Shown one piece after another: positions 59,630 through 64,000 of a DNA stretch of 64,000 nt. The stretch spans positions 4,238,826-4,302,825 of the forward strand of contig NZ_HG964497.1 in the NCBI RefSeq assembly GCF_000613125.1. The letters run 5' to 3'. The notes beneath the pieces are model-generated. The model did no database searches. It was not told where the DNA came from and was given only the letters and a program-made list of their open reading frames with translations. Numbering within the stretch: the first letter of the stretch is position 1; the number at the start of each line of letters is the position of its first letter. This DNA comes from Bacillus sp. EB01 (GTDB lineage Bacteria > Bacillota > Bacilli > Bacillales > Cytobacillaceae). The translations under genes were made by a program, and so were the position numbers.

Positions 59630-60826
59630 ATGGTAATGGTAAATAAGGAGAAAATTGTTATTTTAGGTGGAGGGTATGCCGGGCTCTTAACAGCCGTCAC
59701 TCTTCAGAAAAAGGTCCATGCAAAACGTGCCGACATAACCCTTGTCAACAAGAACGACTACCACTACTTAACAACGAAAGTTCACGAATCCGGTGCCGGC
59801 ACAATTCCTGCAGAGTCAATTGTCTTCCCTATTAAAGAGTTGATTGACACTGAAAGGGTTAATTTCATCAAGGATGAAGTAGTTAGTATCGACTTGACGA
59901 ACAAGAGTGTCACATTAGGAACAGGCCAGCTTTCTTATGACTACCTTGTCATTACCCTTGGCGGTGTACCAAAAACATTCGGATTGCCTGGCATAAAAGA
60001 AAATGCTTTCTTCCTTTTCGATTGGGAAGGCACAAATAAACTTCGAGACCATATAGAAGAACAATTTGAACAGTATACGGTGGATCAGGACGAAAAGCGG
60101 CTAACCTATGTAATTGGCGGAGCAGGTTTCTCGGGTATGGAATTCATTTTTGAAATGGAAGAAAAAATGCCTGAACTATGTAAGGAATATGGTGTCGACC
60201 CTGACATAGTAAAGGTCATTTGTGTCGAGGCAAACGATGATCTTCTCAAAGGCTATGAATCTTCCATGGTTAACGATGTCAAAAAGACCTCTACTAAAAT
60301 GAGCTCTGAATTTAGGACTGGAATCGCTGTCTCTTCCTGTAAAAAGGATAAAGTTATTTTTACAAATGGGGAAATCATTCAAACAAATACATTTATCTGG
60401 GCAGGCGGTGTAAAAGGAAATCCTATCGTGGAAGGCCTTGGCTTTGAGACTATTCCTGACGGTCGAGTAAAGGTAAATGAATTCTGCGAGGTGCCTGGAC
60501 GCCGAGATGTCTTTGTTCTTGGCGATGCATCTGTCAGCTTTTCCCCTGAAGGTATGCCGTATGCACCAACCGCACAGATTGCCCTGCAGCAGGGACAATA
60601 TTGCGGGTATAACATTGCCTCCAAAATATATGGCATGCCTGCAAAGCCTTTCAGATATATACACCGGGGAACCGTTATGAGCATGGGCCATAAGAATGCA
60701 ACTGGCATCATCTACGGAAAAGCCATTCATGGCAGATTCGCCCACTTCATGAAATGGGTCATTGAAAAACGTTATTTCTTAATGCTTGGCGGACCACGAC
60801 TATTGATAAAAGAAATTAGGAAATAA
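59630..60826 (+). CDS. Type II NADH dehydrogenase (NDH-2)
   Basis: A 398-residue flavoprotein with two dinucleotide folds: FAD motif IVILGGGYAGLLTAVTLQ at the start, NADH motif YVIGGAGFSGMEFIFEME near 165, and FVLGDASVS near 305 for FAD. It transfers electrons from NADH to menaquinone without pumping protons and resembles B. subtilis YjlD/YumB. ATG 59630 follows AAAGGAGTGATTCGG. A strong terminator follows. Which paralogue it is cannot be told, so no symbol. Confidence 0.88.
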   Translation: MVMVNKEKIVILGGGYAGLLTAVTLQKKVHAKRADITLVNKNDYHYLTTKVHESGAGTIPAESIVFPIKELIDTERVNFIKDEVVSIDLTNKSVTLGTGQLSYDYLVITLGGVPKTFGLPGIKENAFFLFDWEGTNKLRDHIEEQFEQYTVDQDEKRLTYVIGGAGFSGMEFIFEMEEKMPELCKEYGVDPDIVKVICVEANDDLLKGYESSMVNDVKKTSTKMSSEFRTGIAVSSCKKDKVIFTNGEIIQTNTFIWAGGVKGNPIVEGLGFETIPDGRVKVNEFCEVPGRRDVFVLGDASVSFSPEGMPYAPTAQIALQQGQYCGYNIASKIYGMPAKPFRYIHRGTVMSMGHKNATGIIYGKAIHGRFAHFMKWVIEKRYFLMLGGPRLLIKEIRK

Positions 60827-60844
60827 GCTAGTTTTACAGTTTTG

Positions 60845-60873
60845 CAGCCGGCTACAAAGCTGGCTGTTTTTTT
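60845..60873 (+). terminator. Terminator of the NDH-2 gene
   Basis: CAGCCGGC-TACAAA-GCTGGCTG followed by a run of T. Confidence 0.83.
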
Positions 60874-61084
60874 GTATCACAGATTCTTATTCATTGTCTC
60901 ACACCCTCTTCTCTTTTGTTACTCTCCCTGACAGTACCATCCATTTTTTTATAAAAAGCTTGGTTCCAGGCAGCCTCCTCCAGTGTTGTCACCAAGCGGA
61001 AAAACTTTCTCATAAATCCTATCAAGGATATAATCGTATAAAGGTTTATACTGAAATACGAACACGCTTTATTGGAGGTACCAA

Positions 61085-61777
61085 ATGACGAGTATATTAA
61101 TTATTGAAGACGAAGAAAAGATTGCCAGGGTACTGGAGCTCGAGCTTGAATTCGAGGGTTATACCGTCACGAAGGCAACTGATGGGATTGAAGGACTTGA
61201 AGCATACCGGACTGGTGAATGGGATCTGATTCTCCTTGATGTTATGCTGCCTGGAATCAGTGGGATTGATCTGTTAAGAAGGATTCGTGCCAGTGACAAG
61301 GAGACAAGGATTATAATGCTAACCGCAAAGGGCTCAATCGAGGATAAAGTGACTGGCCTCGATCTTGGTGCTAATGATTATATAACCAAGCCGTTTCAAA
61401 TTGAGGAGCTGCTCGCCCGAATCCGCGCTGCATTGAGGCTTAAACTTGCTGCACCATTAGAAGAGGTGGATGAGGATATTCTTGCCTTTCTTGATTTAAA
61501 GCTTAACCAAAAAACGCGCGAGGTTTCCCGCAAAGGTATTTCAATTGAATTGACCCCCCGCGAATACGATTTGCTAGTTTACTTGCTTTTGAACCGGAAG
61601 CAGGTTTTGACGAGGGATCAAATCCTTGAGACAGTCTGGGGATATGATTTTGCTGGAGATACTAATGTTGTTGACGTATATATACGTTATCTTCGCAAAA
61701 AGGTTGATTTGCCTGACTTACCATCGCTTATTCATACAGTCCGGGGCGTCGGATATGTTCTAAAGGAGCCAAAATGA
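61085..61777 (+). CDS. OmpR-family response regulator (YkoG-like)
   Basis: A 230-residue regulator: receiver domain (1-120) with acidic pocket EDEE, phospho-acceptor Asp in LILLDVMLPG (about residue 52) and Lys in ITKPF, then a winged-helix DNA-binding domain (about 135-228, LTPREYDLLVYLLLNRKQVL). Gene order and sequence resemble B. subtilis ykoG-ykoH-ykoI. It overlaps the kinase gene by four bases. GGAGGTACCAA precedes the ATG. The signal is unknown. Confidence 0.9.
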   Translation: MTSILIIEDEEKIARVLELELEFEGYTVTKATDGIEGLEAYRTGEWDLILLDVMLPGISGIDLLRRIRASDKETRIIMLTAKGSIEDKVTGLDLGANDYITKPFQIEELLARIRAALRLKLAAPLEEVDEDILAFLDLKLNQKTREVSRKGISIELTPREYDLLVYLLLNRKQVLTRDQILETVWGYDFAGDTNVVDVYIRYLRKKVDLPDLPSLIHTVRGVGYVLKEPK

Positions 61778-63120
61778 AACTAAGTGCGAAAATTAACTTA
61801 TTAACATCTGCACAGTTCGCCATTCTGATTATAGTTATTAATATATTGATATACATAACGTTCAGCAGCTTGTCCTATACAAACGCTATGAATACTGCAG
61901 AGGCTGAACTTAGTAAGACTGCTGCTAATATCAACAGGTTAATGGGAGAAGTACCCGAAGCAGATCTTCTTAGAGCCTATATGCCTGTTAACGGTATGAT
62001 TCAGATTGTGGAGCAAAAAAACAAGGGCAAATCTGCAACCTCCCCTTCTGAGCAAAAACTAGCAGATCGGAAACCAACATATTTTAGCAGCGAGGAAAGC
62101 AGACGGATTGAGTATGGTGGTAAGCTTTACGCTTTTCAATCTACACCAATTATTTTGCCGGATGGTAATGTTGCAAATCTTCAGCTGACTTCGAGCCTCG
62201 AATCCGTTACTGAAATCCTGCGGATGCTCCGCCTTGTCCTGATTGTCGCTACCCTTTTTGCTCTCATCCCAGTTGTAGCCTCCAGCGCATTCCTTGGAAG
62301 GCTTATCACTAGGCCAGTCACGTCATTGACCAGGACAATGTCCGATATCAGGCAAAGTGGTGAATTTAAGCGGCTTACACTTGAAGGAAAATCAAAGGAC
62401 GAGCTATATGAAATGAGTGAAACCTTTAACCATATGATGGACCTGCTTGAAGAAAACTTTGAAAAGCAGCAGCAGTTTGCTTCCAATGCGTCGCATGAAC
62501 TAAAAACCCCGCTAACCATTATAGAAAGCTACTCCAGCCTCCTAAAAAGACGAGGCTTGAATGAACCCAAGCTGTTTGAGGAATCAATAGAAGCTATCCA
62601 TTCTGAGGCAGTTCGGATGCGGGAAATGACTGATCAGCTACTTTTGCTTGCGCGGCATAGCGGTGAGTGGGACATGAAAATTGAAAATACAAATATGTCT
62701 TCGCTAGTAATGTCGACAGCCAAAGCATTTGAGAACGCTTATGGACGTGAGCTGGTGCTTGAACATAATGGGAGTCCAATAATGGTTGCCACAGATGAAC
62801 AAAAACTGAAGCAGCTGCTTTTCATTCTCCTCGATAACGCCCGAAAATACAGTGAAAAGCCAATAACCCTTTCGTTTGGCGCAACAGGGAAGCAAGCCTT
62901 CATCCATGTTATAGACAAGGGGATGGGAATTCCAGAGGAAGATTTATCAAAAGTGTTCGACCGTTTTTATCGTGTTGATAAGGCGAGGAGCCGAAAGATT
63001 GGTGGATCTGGTTTAGGCCTCTCCCTTGCAAAGGACATTGCCGATGCATTGGATATTGAGATACAGCTCCAAAGTATTTACGGCCAGGGGACAACGGCTT
63101 CCCTGCATTTAAAATGCTGA
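61774..63120 (+). CDS. Sensor histidine kinase (YkoH-like)
   Basis: A 448-residue kinase with membrane segments near residues 8-30 and 150-175 around an extracellular domain, a HAMP domain (about 175-230), HisKA with phospho-His in NASHELKTPLTIIES (about 243) and an HATPase domain with N box DNARKYS, G1 DKGMGIPEED and G2 GGSGLGLSLA. It phosphorylates the YkoG-like regulator. Its closeness to a PepSY protein gene suggests cell-envelope or metal/peptide sensing. Confidence 0.9.
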   Translation: MKLSAKINLLTSAQFAILIIVINILIYITFSSLSYTNAMNTAEAELSKTAANINRLMGEVPEADLLRAYMPVNGMIQIVEQKNKGKSATSPSEQKLADRKPTYFSSEESRRIEYGGKLYAFQSTPIILPDGNVANLQLTSSLESVTEILRMLRLVLIVATLFALIPVVASSAFLGRLITRPVTSLTRTMSDIRQSGEFKRLTLEGKSKDELYEMSETFNHMMDLLEENFEKQQQFASNASHELKTPLTIIESYSSLLKRRGLNEPKLFEESIEAIHSEAVRMREMTDQLLLLARHSGEWDMKIENTNMSSLVMSTAKAFENAYGRELVLEHNGSPIMVATDEQKLKQLLFILLDNARKYSEKPITLSFGATGKQAFIHVIDKGMGIPEEDLSKVFDRFYRVDKARSRKIGGSGLGLSLAKDIADALDIEIQLQSIYGQGTTASLHLKC

Positions 63121-63193
63121 TTCTCACTAAATTTTAATGTTCCTATGTAAAAATTAGCGTATAGAAAAGCTAATAAAGGCGGTGAACGTACTT

Positions 63194-63973
63194 ATGAAGA
63201 AGAAATGGCTGGCCGGCATTGCTGGTATTTTAATTATTGTTGCTGCCGGCTTTGCTATATGGCAGCTTTCTAAACCTGGAAACACCTCCGCCACCGAACT
63301 CAACAAACAGGAAGTGCAAACTTTGATTAAAAATCAACTCGGAGGAAAAATAACGACTTTAAAAGAAAAAAAGAAGGTTTTTCATGCAAAAATGGAAAAG
63401 CAAGACCACATTTATGAGATTGAGGTCGATGCCGAAACGGGTGACATTATCAGGCTTGAAAAGGTTGGGACGAAAAAAACAGAGAAACCTCCCGTTTTAT
63501 CCGAGGATGAAATAAAAGAAATTGCCCTTGCAAATGCTGCAGGTACTCTTTCATCTCTGTCCAAAGCACAGTCCCATGGGAAAACAGTATATAAAGCAGT
63601 CGTGAAAAACAACAAACAAACAACGAATCTCACTATAGATGCTGCAGAGGGCAAAATCCTTTCAAAAACCAATGAGCCTGTAAATCCTGTAAATCCTCCA
63701 AAACAAATTAGTGAAGCGGAAGCCGGTGAAATTGCAGTAAAACAAGTAAAGGGTGAAGTGGATGATATCAGCCTCCATTCCTCGAAAGGGCAGACCTATT
63801 ACTTATGTGAAGTAAATACCGCTGATGGCCGTGAAGCAACCGTTCAGGTCCATGCCATAACAGGCGATGTTATGTCTGTTGCTTGGGATGATCATGGCGG
63901 CGATGATAATGACGATGACGGTAGCAACGATGATAATGATGATAATAACGACGATGATGGTGACGATGGATAA
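63194..63973 (+). CDS. Membrane-anchored PepSY protein with acidic tail (YkoI-like)
   Basis: A 259-residue protein: one N-terminal membrane anchor (LAGIAGILIIVAAGFAIW), three PepSY-like repeats (about 35-95, 100-165 and 175-235, each ending in a variant of ...IDAAEGKILS or HAITGDVMS) and a C-terminal tail of nearly pure Asp, Asn and Gly (about 237-259). PepSY domains often inhibit proteases or contact a kinase. B. subtilis YkoI is shorter and I do not recall such a tail. ATG 63194 follows AAGGCGGTGAACGTACTT. It is probably the target or accessory of the two-component system just upstream. Confidence 0.8.
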   Translation: MKKKWLAGIAGILIIVAAGFAIWQLSKPGNTSATELNKQEVQTLIKNQLGGKITTLKEKKKVFHAKMEKQDHIYEIEVDAETGDIIRLEKVGTKKTEKPPVLSEDEIKEIALANAAGTLSSLSKAQSHGKTVYKAVVKNNKQTTNLTIDAAEGKILSKTNEPVNPVNPPKQISEAEAGEIAVKQVKGEVDDISLHSSKGQTYYLCEVNTADGREATVQVHAITGDVMSVAWDDHGGDDNDDDGSNDDNDDNNDDDGDDG

Positions 63974-64000
63974 AGTGAACCTTCCATCAGTGGGGGGGGG

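Overview
The window looks like a chromosomal segment of an endospore-forming, low-GC member of the Bacillaceae. This rests on gene content: a GerA-type germinant receptor operon, an alpha/beta small acid-soluble spore protein, two YjcZ-type proteins, a Spo0E-like phosphatase, sigI-rsgI, a SleB-type hydrolase, a complete lut (lactate) module and Bacillus-style AGGAGG ribosome-binding sites. I cannot name the species. No rRNA, tRNA, CRISPR array or prophage is visible. The only mobile-type gene is one REP-associated (Y1/HUH) transposase.

Layout. 0-20 kb is an electron- and carboxylate-metabolism region: the start of an ETF beta gene (off the left edge), a two-gene pyruvate:ferredoxin-type oxidoreductase beside an ArsR/DUF2087 regulator, a YkrP-like membrane acyltransferase, lutABC with lutR and the lactate permease lutP, a B12-binding radical SAM protein, a frame-disrupted small gene, and a CdaR-like regulator followed by glcD-glcF (glycolate oxidase). 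CcpA (cre)-like boxes lie before etfB, lutA, lutP and glcD. The same LutR operator lies before both lutA and lutP. 20-31 kb holds a spore SASP, sigI-rsgI, a secreted DUF5667 protein, a TerC manganese exporter behind a yybP-ykoY riboswitch, an SDR reductase, prfC and a short FtsH-like protease. 31-37 kb holds a YkvA protein, a SleB-like hydrolase, a sugar ABC importer without its own ATPase, two YjcZ proteins and an AI-2E/YtvI family protein.

37-47 kb holds a cyanophycinase-cyanophycin synthetase operon, small hydrophilic proteins, a ger operon in D-B-A-C order, and a striking GYPGYGG/His-rich protein. 47-64 kb holds an aldo/keto reductase, three GNAT acetyltransferases, an ABC exporter, a PAS-GGDEF diguanylate cyclase, the transposase, a minimal FAD protein with an array of ACTAGT palindromes in its upstream region, a CBS-GGDEF/EAL pair that looks like a split EAL-CBS-GGDEF protein, a type II NADH dehydrogenase and a YkoGHI-like two-component system with a PepSY protein.

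Working together: lactate (LutABC/LutP), glycolate (GlcDF) and 2-oxoacids (POR) feed electrons to quinone, ferredoxin or ETF under probable carbon catabolite control. Nitrogen can be stored and recovered as cyanophycin, and c-di-GMP is made and degraded by three proteins. Several dispersed non-coding repeats with clear secondary structure (two copies of a 126-bp element showing a compensatory base change, one ~200-bp structured element, and short 40-50 bp inverted-repeat units) sit between genes. I found no cluster that is convincingly a wholly new defence or biosynthetic system. The strongest leads are the structured repeats, the ACTAGT array with the minimal FAD protein, the split EAL/CBS-GGDEF pair and the GYPGYGG/His protein.
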